NCBI GenBank assembly: GCA_034770075.1 | Contig: JAVJAP010000106.1 | Coordinates: 1,116,001 to 1,180,000 of the forward strand | Reading direction: 5' to 3' | Source of the DNA: Aralia elata | Taxonomy: Eukaryota > Streptophyta > Magnoliopsida > Apiales > Araliaceae | DNA length: 64,000 nucleotides | Shown here: positions 47,888 to 59,309 of the stretch, in pieces | Layout of the letters: every line of letters starts with the position of its first letter | Numbering within the stretch: the stretch's first letter is position 1 | Translations under genes and position numbers: made by a program | The notes under the pieces: generated by a model | Seen by the model: the letters and a program-made list of their open reading frames with translations, nothing else | The model's database searches: none | Told to the model about the DNA's origin: nothing

Positions 47888-48099
47888 TGAGTTGAGATGG
47901 AGCGTAAAACGCACTCACTCATGGACACATGCGTAAAGAGAGAGATAGAGCGTAAAACGCACTCTCTTATATTTGTGATTAAAGAAAAAAAAAATTGTTT
48001 ATTGCAAATTTTGCATGGGGTTGAGGTTGAGCGTTTAAAACGCACTCGCCCATATGAGCGTGCTTAAGGTTGAGATGGAGCATAAAATGCCACTCACCT
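47888..48099 (+). repeat. Four covarying hairpins in Y 3' region
   Basis: TGAG-TGAG/CTCA-CTCA around GCGT-AAA-ACGC (47888-47921); AAGAGAG/CTCTCTT around the same core (47936-47968); ATGGG/CCCAT around GCGT...ACGC (48015-48053); AGG-TGAG/CTCA-CCT around GCAT-AAA-ATGC (48067-48099). Same family as 16612-16775. Confidence 0.8.
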
Positions 48100-48469
48100 A
48101 GAGCCCTTGATTCTCAAAATTTTTGGAATTTGTGATTTGTATACCTTTGTATTGAGTGATGTGTTAAGCATGTTGTTTTGGGGGTTTATTTTGATTATTT
48201 CATAAGGTAATGTGGTTGCAAGTTCATCCGAGCTTGGTTGGTTTTAGTGCTATTGGGTACTCACACACACACGGAAGGGGCCTTAAGCAAAGTATGACTA
48301 GCTAACTGAAATTTTAGACTTGCAACACCTTGTTTGTTCTCTTGAGTTCTTTGTGTTGATGCCTTTGAGGACCATTGTCGGCTTATTAATTCATTGCTCA
48401 AGTTAGGTTATATTAGAAGTTTTTGAATTCTTTAGTTTAGGTTTGTTTTTGCTTGAGGACAAGCAAAGA

Positions 48470-48487
48470 TTTAAGTTTGGGGGTATT
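48470..48487 (+). promoter_or_regulatory. Polypurine-type tract of Y
   Basis: GGACAAGCAAAGATT then AAGTTTGGGGGTATT precede the 3' LTR, the usual Athila/Tat plus-strand priming context. Confidence 0.75.
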
Positions 48488-50909
48488 TGATGAGTGTATT
48501 TTATACACACAATTTGGGTACTTTTTGGCCTTGATAATTTGCAAGTCTTTAGGTATTTTATGTGGTTTTTTATGTATTTTTATCTTATTTCTACATAAAT
48601 TAGTTTTTAGTTATTTTTACATGTTTTATGTTGCTTTGATGCATTTTTCATTATGTTTGTAGGAATTAAAATAAAGACCGCTCGGATCGTTGTTTGTATT
48701 AACTCAATGTCCGTGCCTGGACGTCTGTGCCCGAATGGTAGTATGATGGAAATTTGTGATTGGCGACGCTCGGTGCTTAATTTGATAACATTTGGTAGTT
48801 GGGCGTGCACGGCGTCGGGAAGCGTGCACGGCGTGCGGCGTCCGCCAAGCCACAAGGGCAAGCCCGTGCTTAGATATCCGTGCCCGAATGTTTAACACGG
48901 TGAAAATTTATGTTTGGCGATGCTCGGGGCTTAATTTGATGACATTTGGAAGTTGGGCGTGCACGGCGTTGGAATGCGTGCACGGCGTGCGGCGTCGACC
49001 AAGCCGCGGGGGACGGCGTGCGGCAGACGGGGGCGCCAGCGTGCGGCCCAGGCGCTGGGCGCTCGGGGCGCATGGGCGCGGCGTGCGGGCGCGCGCTGGG
49101 CGTGCGGGCGTGTTGGCGCGCTGGGCGTAGCGGGCGTGCGGGCTTGTGTGCGGCTGGGCGTTGGGCGCTGGGGGCCAGGCGCTGGGCCGCGGGCGCTCAT
49201 GGGCGCGGCGTGCGGGCGCGCGCGGCGTTGGCGCGCGCGGGGCCTCGGCAGCAGGCTCGTGGGCGTGCGGCCCAGGCGTTGGGCGCGGGGCTGCGCGGGC
49301 GCTGGCGTTTGCGCGCGCTGGCGCGCGGCTGGCTGCGCGGTGGTGGGGCGTGCGGCGTTGGGCGCTGCGCGGGGCCTCAGCAGCGGGCGTGGGCGTGCGG
49401 CCAGCGTGCGGCCCAGGCGCTGGGTCGCGGGGCGCGCGCGCGTGGCGGGCGGGCGCGCGCGGCGTGGGCGTGCGGCGTTGGGCGTGCGGCCAGCGTGCGG
49501 CCCAGGCGCTGGGCGCCACGGGCGCGCGGGCTGGCGTGCGGGGCGCGCCAAACGCCGTGTGCTGAGTGCGATCTGACACAGTTTTAGTGCGATCTGAGCT
49601 CCATTTTGTTCCGATTTTTTGCTAGGGTTTCTTGATGGAGGCTATATATAATCTCTTCTAAGCTTCATATCAGATATCTAGGGATAGGGAGGCTAGACTA
49701 AAACATCAAAATAGAGAGCAAAAGTGCTGCAATACAAGGAAAAACTCAGCAAAAGCCAAAGAACTAAGAAGGAAAGGCTTGGTCAAAGGGAAAGCTAGAA
49801 AGGGGGAGGCTACAATATACATCAACCAACAGAGCTCAAGGCTGCAAATCAAGCTAAATCAAGCCAAAAGCCAAGGAACTCAGTTCAAGAAGAATTGCAA
49901 GGCCAAGGTGGAGAGTTGGAAACCATCAGCAACCAAAGGAACATCAACTCAATAGCTCCAAAAGTGGTTTCATTTCTAAGATTTCTATCTTCTTTGTAAT
50001 TCGAATTTGACAATGTATCAATTGAAAATTGATGTTTATTGTAGCTAACATGAACTGACCTTCTATTCTCAAGATTGCAATGGAATCCCAACACTTAATT
50101 TTGAATTGGAATTCTCTCTCTATTGATTTTAGTTATGCATTTGTGAATTGATTGTCATAACCTTTGCTTCTAGATTAATTGTTTGGCCCGTAATTACCGT
50201 GGGAACCTATATGAACTTGACGAACGAATTATAGGTTGAGACCTTAGTTATGATAAACATGCGAGAGGTATAGATTGTTTGTGGGTTATTAATCGGATTA
50301 AGTGACGTGTGTCCTTATTAATTATCTGCAATAATAGGTATCTTGATAGTAGTTGGGATAGATATATACCTAATTACCGCATGCAACCTTTTGAGAATCT
50401 AGTCTTAATGACTTCCGAGGTGAAAGTTGGTAATGGAAGGGAGGATTAATTAGATTTGGTGACACGTGTCTATAAATCATTTCCTGAAATTAGTCTCTTG
50501 ATAGTGTATAGGATAGACATATACCTATGCACCGCTTAGGAAGATTCGTGATTGACCATCGACAGAGGCTCTTATGTAGTTTTGATTTCTCGGTTATCAA
50601 TTCGTATGCTATAATTGACTGAAAAGAGAGAGTTAGGAGATTTAAATGACGTGTTGGGGGAAATTGTAATCTTAGACCTTTCTATCTTGTTATTTTTACC
50701 GCATTTTACTCATTACTTAACTTGTGAACTCAACCAATCAACAAACAATCAAACCTTCATCGTTTAAATTAGATCAAATTGATATACGATTGGTACTTGG
50801 TTATTATTTGTCACAATTCCCTGTGGGTTCGACTCTTATCTTATCATATATTACTTGTGGGCCGTGTATACTAGCACATGTGTGTTATCGATTGCGAAAT
50901 CGACCAACA
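48488..50909 (+). repeat. 3' LTR of Y (2,422 bp)
   Basis: About 250 bp longer than the 5' LTR because of the GC segment. Outside it the differences are mostly one-base indels in homopolymers. Confidence 0.9.
48953..49570 (+). repeat. Expanded GC minisatellite in Y 3' LTR
   Basis: Same unit types as 43283-43672 with additional copies and many small indels. Confidence 0.88.
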
Positions 50910-53900
50910 CATGTTTAAAATGAATAAAGAGGATATATCATGAATGAATGAGAACAATAATCGCATAGTTTAATAATTTAAGAACATTGAAGGAGTAGCT
51001 GACAATATAATCAAAGTTCAAATAAAACAATGAATATTGATTATTTATTGCTGAGTGGTCCAATAGACCATGAACTTTTTGGCCAAAGGATCAGTCATTC
51101 AACTAACCCTTTTAAACGCCTAGCCCGTCAGTAGTACTCGAGGGGATCAACCTCTCGTACCCTATGTATATGCATAACATTTAGCTCTGACTGCATCGAA
51201 TAACCGGCACATTAAAATCCCCTACATAAGGGTTGCTCTCTCAGTCCAAGAATCCGCACCAACAATCGGTTTGGATAGCTTTTAAAAATAATAACATGTA
51301 CATGTCTACCTGAAACAAATGGCGTAGACTATTTCCTTAGGCAGTTCATGAATGAAGAACTTAAACATTTCATAGTCTAACAACAAATCATGAATTCAAA
51401 TGCACAAGGTGCGAATATCAATAATTATCCTTGATGTGGAGTAATTTACAATAATTAATCCACTAATATAATTTGAAGTAATAACTCGATTTGAGTCATG
51501 AAACTTGCAACAATATACAACATCTGTATAAAATAGGAAACTTGATCAAATAAAAATAGTTGAGTAAGGAACTTGAAATAATATAGAATGATTGCTCAAT
51601 CAATAAATAACTCGCACAATAAATAAAAGTTGTACGGTTGGGAAAACCTGCCCAATATTAAATTGAGTTAAGGTAAGGAAACTTGCCCAACACAAGGGTT
51701 AGACAAGTGTTAGGAAACTTGCACAATATTCAACATGTATATAGGATAGGAAACATGCTCAATATAATTCAAGTAAGGTTAGGGAAACTTGCTCAATAAA
51801 TAAATTGAGTTAGGATAGGAAACTTGCCTGGTGCGTTTGCTACAATATTACAACACACGCTCCTTAATATCCTACACATGTAAATACATATTCACATAAC
51901 AATCAGTGACATAACGGATACCAAATATTGGTTTATACTACTCTATAACGTCTCATTCATATTAGAAACAAAATATTAAACAAGGTTATGCCCACTAGTT
52001 ACGGCGTTACGACGCTTGCACGTCCGTATGCCAACCTTGCCTATTCGAACGCCCAAGTGACACGCAATTGCGTACGCCTAGAACGTCCTTTCGATTTATC
52101 TAATACCGATTGGCTAATCCTAAGTATCATTATAATTCATAATATTCATGTTTTAGGACTTAGAACAATGTCTTTTATTGTCGGAAGCATTATACGTGCA
52201 CACACGCATGACCGACGCCTTTTGTTTGCACAACATCCCTAAAAACGGTCAATTTTAAAATTTCTCCAGTTAGAAAATTTCAATTCTAATTAATGGATGT
52301 TGTAGGTCTATCTCTAAGCTTTCCGGATCATCTTGAATCGTCCAAATCCGAGTCCGTATGAGAAAGATATGGCCATTTTCTCAACGGACGTCGAAGCTGA
52401 GTCGGGCAGCGCACACGCGGGCGGGCGGCACCAGGCGCACGGCATACGGCAGCGCGCGTGTGCGGGCGTGCAGGGACTTGGTGCGGGCGCGCGGGTGGGC
52501 TGATGGCCCTTGTCAGACATCGCGATTGTGACCCTCCTTCACTCCAATCCTCATAACTTCTTCTCTAGACCTTTAAATTAGTTCGTTCCGGACTCTATGG
52601 ACTCCTAAGACAGAGAGCTACAACATATCAAAAATTCAGAGCTACCGATTAACATTAACATGGTCAAATCTTAGGCCAAAGTATCAACTCATGCTCTGTT
52701 TTGAATGTTCTAAGTGTTTTTTACTAAAATCATCACCAAATCTTCATTTTTACACCTTTTTACTCGATTCCAATTGGGTTAACTTGGTAACCCATGGAAC
52801 TACAATATCATAACAACAAACAAATTAAAATAACACGAAAAATTAGCTACAGATTGTCCAAAACAGTCCATAGGTCCAAGATTTGTCCAAAATATCCATT
52901 GTTCTTCATGTTCTTCATCCTCCTTAAGCATAGGTACGGATTATTCTTCGTTTTTGTTCCACTTTAATGTTATTAATGACTTCTACAGTCTCTTAACAAT
53001 ATTTACAAATAATCACAACAAATAAAAACACCAAGAATCGCCATAAATCCGACCCACAAGCTTAAGAGCTCAAAACTAAGAAAAACTTGAAGATATTTAC
53101 AAGAAATCGAATGGAAAGGATTTGGTTGATGTTTACCTCTGTAAATCCTTCCTAGATGATTAAGAAGCTTGCTAGGCTTACTTGGCTTGAGTTCTTCTTG
53201 CTTGGATTCTCTTCTTCCTCCACTCGTGCCTTCTTCTTCTTCCTCCTTTCTTTTTTCGACGACCTTCTCCTTCTTTATTCTTCCTCTTTGCTGCAGATTT
53301 TCTCTCTCTCTCTCTATCTGCTGAAGCAACTTGGTTTGATAGAATGCAAGAAAGAATGAATGATTTGGGAGAAGTGGAGGAGTAATTTTAGGAGAAAATG
53401 GGTTTGTGGCTCAAGGAGGCCAAAAATTCAAAGATTGCCAGCAAACCTCCCTTCTTGCTCTCATTTAATTGGTCTAAAATTGGGGGTTGGTTCCCTCTTG
53501 GAGCAACAAGCCAAAATAAATACCCAAATACACAAAAATATATCCGAAAACTCCCACTTTTGTACCAAAACTGGTAAATAACCCTACCCAAAATTAAAAT
53601 GGGTACTCCCATAAAATATTGTGATGCATAAAAATAATTATTATGGGATTTGTCCAATCAATCGGAACACCCATATAACATATTTCGGATACGGATAAAA
53701 TCACGTATCAGCTCAAATAAAATTTCTGACACTTGGAAAAATTATTCGTACGCATACACGTATTTATGAAATTTATTAAAATTAAAAAAGACACAAAAAT
53801 ATTATGGTGTGAATAGTGTCTCGGGAAACGTGCCTCGTGAATAGTGATTTAGCGACGCTACGCGAAATCAATTATTCACTTAAACAAAACTATAACACGT

Positions 53901-54043
53901 AAAATTTTATGCATTCACATAATCTAGGTTGTCACACAACCTTTAAACATGCAACACAAAATTAATATTAACAAAATATAATATATCCGTTAATATTCAA
54001 AAATTCGAATTACAAGGTAAATCCAAAATTCTCGGTCGTTACA
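50910..54043 (-). repeat. 5' LTR of G1, right piece
   Basis: Resumes after the second CATGT. It has the intact version of the 293-bp segment missing from the other LTR, a GC cassette (52403-52500), the GA-rich leader (53200-53330), a donor near 53137 and the LTR start (minus strand TGTAACGACCGAG) at 54043. ATTAA follows. Confidence 0.9.
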
Positions 54044-55170
54044 ATTAAAATAGTGAATTGATGTGAATATATTTGTGTGTGAAGTGTTTGTGCGTATTTT
54101 AGTACGCTAATGTGATGAGAATTTTATAATTTGATTAGATAATTAAATTAGAGGATTAATGTTTAATGAATAAAATAACTTATTTAATAAAATTATAGTT
54201 TGGCTAAATTGAATTATAATTTGGTCATTAAAGTTTTAATTGAAATTATTAATAAGTTTAATTAGATTTAATTATATAATAAGTTTAATTAAATTTAAGT
54301 GAGACAATATATATCTTATAAAAAAATTATTAAAATAAGTTAAAAGAGTGTTTTAAAGGGTTAGCCAAACATGGCCTTGTGACCCTTGGTGTTTATAACT
54401 GCTAAGCCCCTTGATTTGTATAACTGCTAAGCCTTTTAGATTATTCGTTAAAAACAAAAACTCAGAAGAAGGGAGGAAGAGAAGAATGGAGAAAATTCTC
54501 TATAAATTGAAGAAAAAGAAGAACCCTAGAGAAACAAAGGAGGAGGATAATCAAGCTCCTAGTTGTGTATCTAAACTTAGAAGGATCAAAGGTGAATTCT
54601 ATTTCTAGTTCTTATTTTTCTAAAACTAGTTCTCTGTAATTGGTCTTGATGATGAATTAGTAGAGGAATCTATTATACATATTGTTGAGTTGTGATAATC
54701 TGATTATATGTTGTCTATGAACGATTTTGATTGGATTAAATTCATGAAACTAAGTATAATTAGAATTTAGAAATTTACAGAGAAGAAAATATAGATATGG
54801 CTTAAATGTATGAAAATTTATGTTTGAATTGCATGTTGATCTGTAAATTGAAGATGGATTATTGTTATGCGTTAAAAACGAAAACAACGGAAGTTGAACG
54901 GACCAATTTGGTTGAGAAACGAATCCGTAGCGATTGATTGCGCTAAATTTGTAAAAATTTGTAAAACTAGTATGAACTTTGATTTTGAGTCTTTAAAATT
55001 GGTTGTTTAAGTTGTTTAAGATATTAGAATCATGCTAGAGGGTTTGGGTAATGATCATATATGAGTTATAGTGATTAGGTAATTTTAATTTCCTGATAAA
55101 ATGAAGAAAATTAGAAATTTTTGGTATTTTTCTAGGTTCTTCACGAAATGCAGAATCTGGAATTCAGGAA

Positions 55171-55360
55171 GCTCGCCCCAGCGAGCTCATTAAGCTAAAT
55201 TTCTCGCCCCGTCGGTGTCTCGCCCCAGCGAGAGTTTTGTACTGAGTTTTCTCTCCCCGGAAAAGTCTCGCCCCAGTGAGTTTATTGTTAAGGAAATTCT
55301 CGCCCCGGTGAAGGCTCGCCCCGGCGAGAGTTTTATGAAGGAAATCTCGCCCCGGCGAGC
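55171..55360 (+). repeat. Tandem CTCGC-CCCA-GCGAG hairpins in V
   Basis: About eight units, intact at 55171-55186, 55219, 55315 and 55346, degenerate at 55203, 55252, 55267 and 55299. The loop is CCCA or CCCG; stems are 5-6 bp. Antisense frames over it are artefacts. Confidence 0.82.
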
Positions 55361-55750
55361 TCATTGCATGAAACCATAATTTATCTTCTTTCTTTGTAGT
55401 CATGCTATGTCATCCTATGCATGTTTAAAACTTATATTAATGTATTGAATGAATACCAAGATGTTGAATTGGATGCTAAGCATATATCACTGATTATAAA
55501 TATAGAGATTGATGAACCTTAACTTAACGTTGGGTTTTAGAAATTCTTAAAGATGATATTGTTATAATTAAGCTTACAACTTCTGAAGTGAGATTGATAA
55601 CCAGAAAAAAATCGAGATATTATAATAAAATTAGATGAGAGTGAATCCTGAAGTGATAATACAATTGTAACTAATTATTGTTATTGTTTTATAAGCGGAA
55701 TGTGTGGTTTATTTTCTAAGTGTTGTTATGTGACTAATAAATGATGTACA

Positions 55751-57866
55751 TCTATATAATAAAACACAACCCATTTCAAATCTTTTTTTATTATAAGCAC
55801 AAGAACGGTTCAGATTTAATCTCAAAATTTTCAACTTAATCTAAAGGCTCACATTTCATCTCATACAAAAAATTCCCGCTCAAATTTCTCTCTTCCTTTC
55901 TTTCTCTCTCATCTACTCCTCTTTTTCTCTCTCCTCTCTCCTATTTTTTCCACCTTCTCTCTTTCTCTCTCCTCCTATTTTTACTCCTCATTCTCTTTCT
56001 CTCTCCTCTTCCTAAGTCTCTCTTTTCATCTTCTTTCATTTACTTAATTAATTGTTATTTTAATGTTTTATTTTAAATTGTAATAATATTTTGGAGTGTA
56101 TATATATGCATACATTTAAAATATATAATACATAAAAAAACTTTAATGGTAAAAAGACAAAATTAAAAACAAGATCATAACTTACTTATAAAAAAAATCA
56201 ATTACAAAATAAATTCTTTTTCTTTTTTCTAGACAAAGAACAAATAAAAAATTATCAACTGGTATCCCTTTTAATCCTATTCTTTTCTCTCTGTTTTTAC
56301 AATGGATCCCGCCCAAATTATATTGGGCTAATGACAAAGTTTAAGAATATTCAAACAATACCTCTAAGTATTTTAAAACAACAAATGTGTCCTTTTTGGC
56401 CGGACCAACTAATTTTTCGCCGAAAATTGTCACGTATGTGTTAAGGAGAGAGAAGAGAGAAAAGGAGTAGAAATAAAAAAAATATTTTATTTTTTATTTT
56501 TTCTTATTTTTTTTCTTCTTTATCAATTTTCTCTCTCCTCTACTCCTCCTTTTCTTTCTCTCTCCTCTTTCCTCTTTCTCTCTCTCCTCTTCTTGGGTCT
56601 CTCTTCCCCTTTTTCTCCATTTACTCAATTAATTATTGTTTTAATATTTTATTTTAAATTGTAATAATTTTTTGGAGTGTATATATATGCATACATTTAA
56701 AATGTATAATACATAAAAATAACATCAATGGTAAGTAGACAAAATTAAAAATAAGATCATAACTTACTTATAAAAAAAATAATTACAAAATAAATACAAA
56801 ATCAAAAAAGTAAATAGATTATTTTCTCTCTGTTTTAACAATGGATTTTGATGTTATTGATTTAAAAAAAAAATTAAGTTTCGTTTTATATATCACGTTT
56901 GATTTATCAACATATTTTTTGTTTGTCTAATTTAATATTACTTATTTTTTTTAAAGTGTGATTATGTGTATACAATTGAATTGTTGAGGATTTATAATTT
57001 TTTATTTTTTTTTACCAATTTTGTAGTTGAGAGTTTTAGTTTCGTAATCTCAATGTTGCTTTGTAGCCTTTAAGCTTTTGTTCTGACGTATAATTTGAAT
57101 CTTTTGTTGGGTCTCATTTTTTAAAACTCTAAATTTGTTTGAACATTTCATAATTTGAAGCATCGATCATTATTGAAATCTCAATTTTTCCAGTTGTTTA
57201 AGCATATTTTGATCTTTTTTATAGCATACCTTTCAAGTTGTTAAATTCAATATGCTATTGATCGAGCATCTTATTATAGAACAATGTGTTGGATGCAAAT
57301 GTTGCTATGATGTTTTATTTTTGCATCAAACAAAAACTTTATTATAATTATAATGTTAATAAATGGTTGGGTAGATAGTTCTGTTAATGCAACACTTTAT
57401 TGTCATGTTAACTCACGTTGCTATATATACAAAGTGGAAAACAATACAATATACGTTAAATCAATAAAATAATAATTAATTTTTTATGAGTTTATAAAGT
57501 TAACTACTTATACATGATTATGATGGTTTTGGATATGAAATGATGGTTGTTTTGGTGGTTTGGATATGTATTGATGATTGTAAGTTTTGTAGATAGTTTT
57601 TAGATTTTTCTGGATATCTATTGTTAAAAGAAACTCTGCCGAAATTTCTTGAAATTAGTAGCGACTAGCTTGACATTTTGGTGGTTGAATATGTGTTGAT
57701 GATTGAGTATGTATTATTTATTGTGGTTGTATGGTGAATTATGATAATTGGTATGTGTGATTGTAAGTTATTTTAGGTTGCAAAGAGTTTTTAGGTAATG
57801 TAGTATTTTTCAAATTTTAATCTAATTTTTCGTTACTCCGTGCCTTCAGGCACGGGTAATTACTAA
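55751..57866 (+). mobile_element. Non-autonomous Helitron (2,116 bp)
   Basis: Starts TCTATATAATAAAACAC and ends CTAA, with a 7-bp-stem hairpin (CCGTGCC-TTCA-GGCACGG, 57838-57855) 11 bp before the end. It is inserted between A (55750) and T (57867), the Helitron rule, with no target duplication. No Rep/helicase ORF. Its interior has two related CT-rich plus ATATATATGCATACATTT blocks (about 55880-56250 and 56520-56820). Confidence 0.85.
57838..57855 (+). terminator. Helitron 3' terminal hairpin
   Basis: CCGTGCC-TTCA-GGCACGG: perfect 7-bp stem, four-base loop, 11 bp before CTAA. This is the rolling-circle stop signal of Helitrons, not a transcription terminator. Confidence 0.88.
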
Positions 57867-58227
57867 TGATTATATATATCGTGTAGGATACATGAAGTGC
57901 AGATAAATATAAGTTGGTTATGGTAATTGGTAATCTACAAACTAGGCAAGTCTTTTAGTTCCTAATTGTTATGTGAATTAAATGATTAATTGTTTTAAAT
58001 CTATGACGTAAAAGCATGATGTATTTTATGTGTTGCATGTATGAAACAACAAGGTCAACTTATGACTACGTTCGTTGAATAGAGAATGTTGATTGAGTTA
58101 TGGAACTCAATCTCTATTTGTTACGTGTTGATCATTATGTATGACATGTTTAGCTAAATGTTTTTGATTTAAATAATGAGCATGTTATCTATGTGCTATG
58201 TGATGCATGCAAACTGTTAGATTTTGT

Positions 58228-58268
58228 TGAGCTGTCGAGCTCATTCTTGCAAATAACCACTTTTGCAG
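58228..58268 (+). promoter_or_regulatory. Conserved hairpin and 3' splice-site motif in V
   Basis: TGAGC, loop TGTCGA, GCTCA (58239-58243), TTCTTGC, then CACTTTTGCAG. Confidence 0.55.
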
Positions 58269-58719
58269 GTTAAAGATTCAAAGGTAACGTTTTATGTGCT
58301 GCTTGAATGGCATGATTCAGATGTTATGCATGAAGATTAATTGTTTTAGCTTAAATTATATTTTTTTGACCATGTATTTAAGGTTCTGGTCTGATGTATT
58401 TGATGAGGTATTAAAATGTTATCAAAGGAGGTTGAGTTGTAAAAAAATTTGTATTGACTTATAATTTAATTTTATCCGATGTATAAAGGGTATTGAATCT
58501 AGAAGTTTTATTTTTATTATAACTCTGATGAAGCGAATCATTAAGTAAATATGATTCTAGAATATGTAAATGATTAAAGGTTATGATTCAGGGAAAGCAA
58601 AGAAAGAAAACTGAAAAGTTTAAAATTATTCCGCATTTAATTAAGTTAAGTTAGAATGATGATGTATTGTTAACGACCGATGTGGAGAGTTGGTTTGTTC
58701 AGAATTTGGGGTCGTTACA

Positions 58720-59309
58720 CTATCCACCTTAAAAGAATTTGGTTCTCTAAATTCCTAAATCATAATTCTAAAAGAAATAAAAAAAAATACCACACAATCA
58801 AGAAACTTATTATCTAATCACTAAACACAATTGATAAAAAGGGTTCCATACCTTAATTCTGATTGCCTGAAAGTTGAAACACACGTCCTCGATTTGGTCC
58901 TCCAAATTGACAGTTCTTAAGGCTAATTACAACAAGCTCTATCACTCGGTCCATATTTAAATAATACTCCAAAAGCCTCAATCTTCTTATAAACTACCTA
59001 ATACATCACCTAATCCTTGTCCTCAAGTTAAAATATTATAAAAAAAACCCGTTTGACACTTTCTTATTCTATATCCATCTGAACATCAAATTAAGCAACT
59101 TTTTCAATCTCGTATCATAGAATGAGTACCAAAATCTTAGATTCAGGACAATGTAACACCGATACAACTCTCACTTTTCTAACTTGCCTATTATCTAAAA
59201 AGCACTAAAATTTTCAAGGTCATAACTTACACAACATCAAAGTAGTCTCCAAATATGGTACTCCACCATTCTGCAATCAATAAAACTAATAAAACTTGAT
59301 CTTATATAT
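58720..59309 (-). mobile_element. Second interior of element X, truncated by Z
   Basis: Matches 25943-26039 plus 30078-30570 but without U, so it is the empty-site version. In minus sense its start is the polypurine side of the LTR at 30847-32938. Cut at 59309 by Z. Confidence 0.82.

Larger units (their letters stand above)
42831..50909 (+). mobile_element. Tat/Athila-type element Y, non-autonomous (8,079 bp)
   Basis: LTRs start TGATGAGTG and end CGACCAACA; CATGT at 42826-42830 is repeated at 50910-50914. The primer site matches tRNA-Asp with one extra T. Only fragments of gag and protease remain, then the GCGCTATTTGGGAGGCAACCC marker found after pol in this clade, a possible short 3' ORF, and a hairpin array. 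RT and integrase are absent, so Y must be mobilised in trans. It sits in the 5' LTR of G1. Confidence 0.9.
33257..54043 (-). mobile_element. Full-length Tekay (Del) chromovirus G1, inactive
   Basis: Ty3/Gypsy element on the minus strand: 5' LTR 54043-42493 (split by Y), degenerate primer site, leader with ORF0, gag, protease, RT, RNase H, integrase with chromodomain, polypurine tract, 3' LTR 36474-33257. ATTAA at 33252-33256 is repeated at 54044-54048. The C-terminal PIQILDRKEQTLRN...LVKVLWTNH...ATWE block is the chromodomain of the Tekay branch. Many stops plus lost catalytic residues in protease and RT make it dead. Confidence 0.95.
54592..58268 (+). other. Predicted LTR leader intron of V (contains a Helitron)
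   Basis: GA-rich leader ends ATCAAAG|GTGAATTC at 54591/54592; acceptor CACTTTTGCAG ends at 58268. Without the Helitron the spacer is about 1.56 kb. Confidence 0.4.
32946..58719 (+). mobile_element. LTR V, interrupted by G1 and a Helitron
   Basis: V begins TGTTATTACAATC after CGATC (32941-32945) and ends GGGGTCGTTACA before CTATC (58720-58724), a 4-of-5 target duplication in X. Removing G1 with its duplication (33257-54048) and the Helitron (55751-57866) leaves roughly 2.9 kb. It carries the donor AAAG|GTGAAT at 54592, GC hairpins at 55171-55360 and the hairpin-acceptor motif at 58228-58268. No interior or partner LTR is present, so it behaves as a solo LTR. Confidence 0.72.

Noticed and set aside
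48908..49587. ORFs over 200 codons in the Y 3' LTR
   Set aside because: Same GC repeat; frames differ from the 5' LTR because of indels.
55164..55403. 79-aa ORF on the minus strand
   Set aside because: Antisense of the CTCGCCCCAGCGAG hairpin repeat; its apparent peptide periodicity is the DNA repeat.
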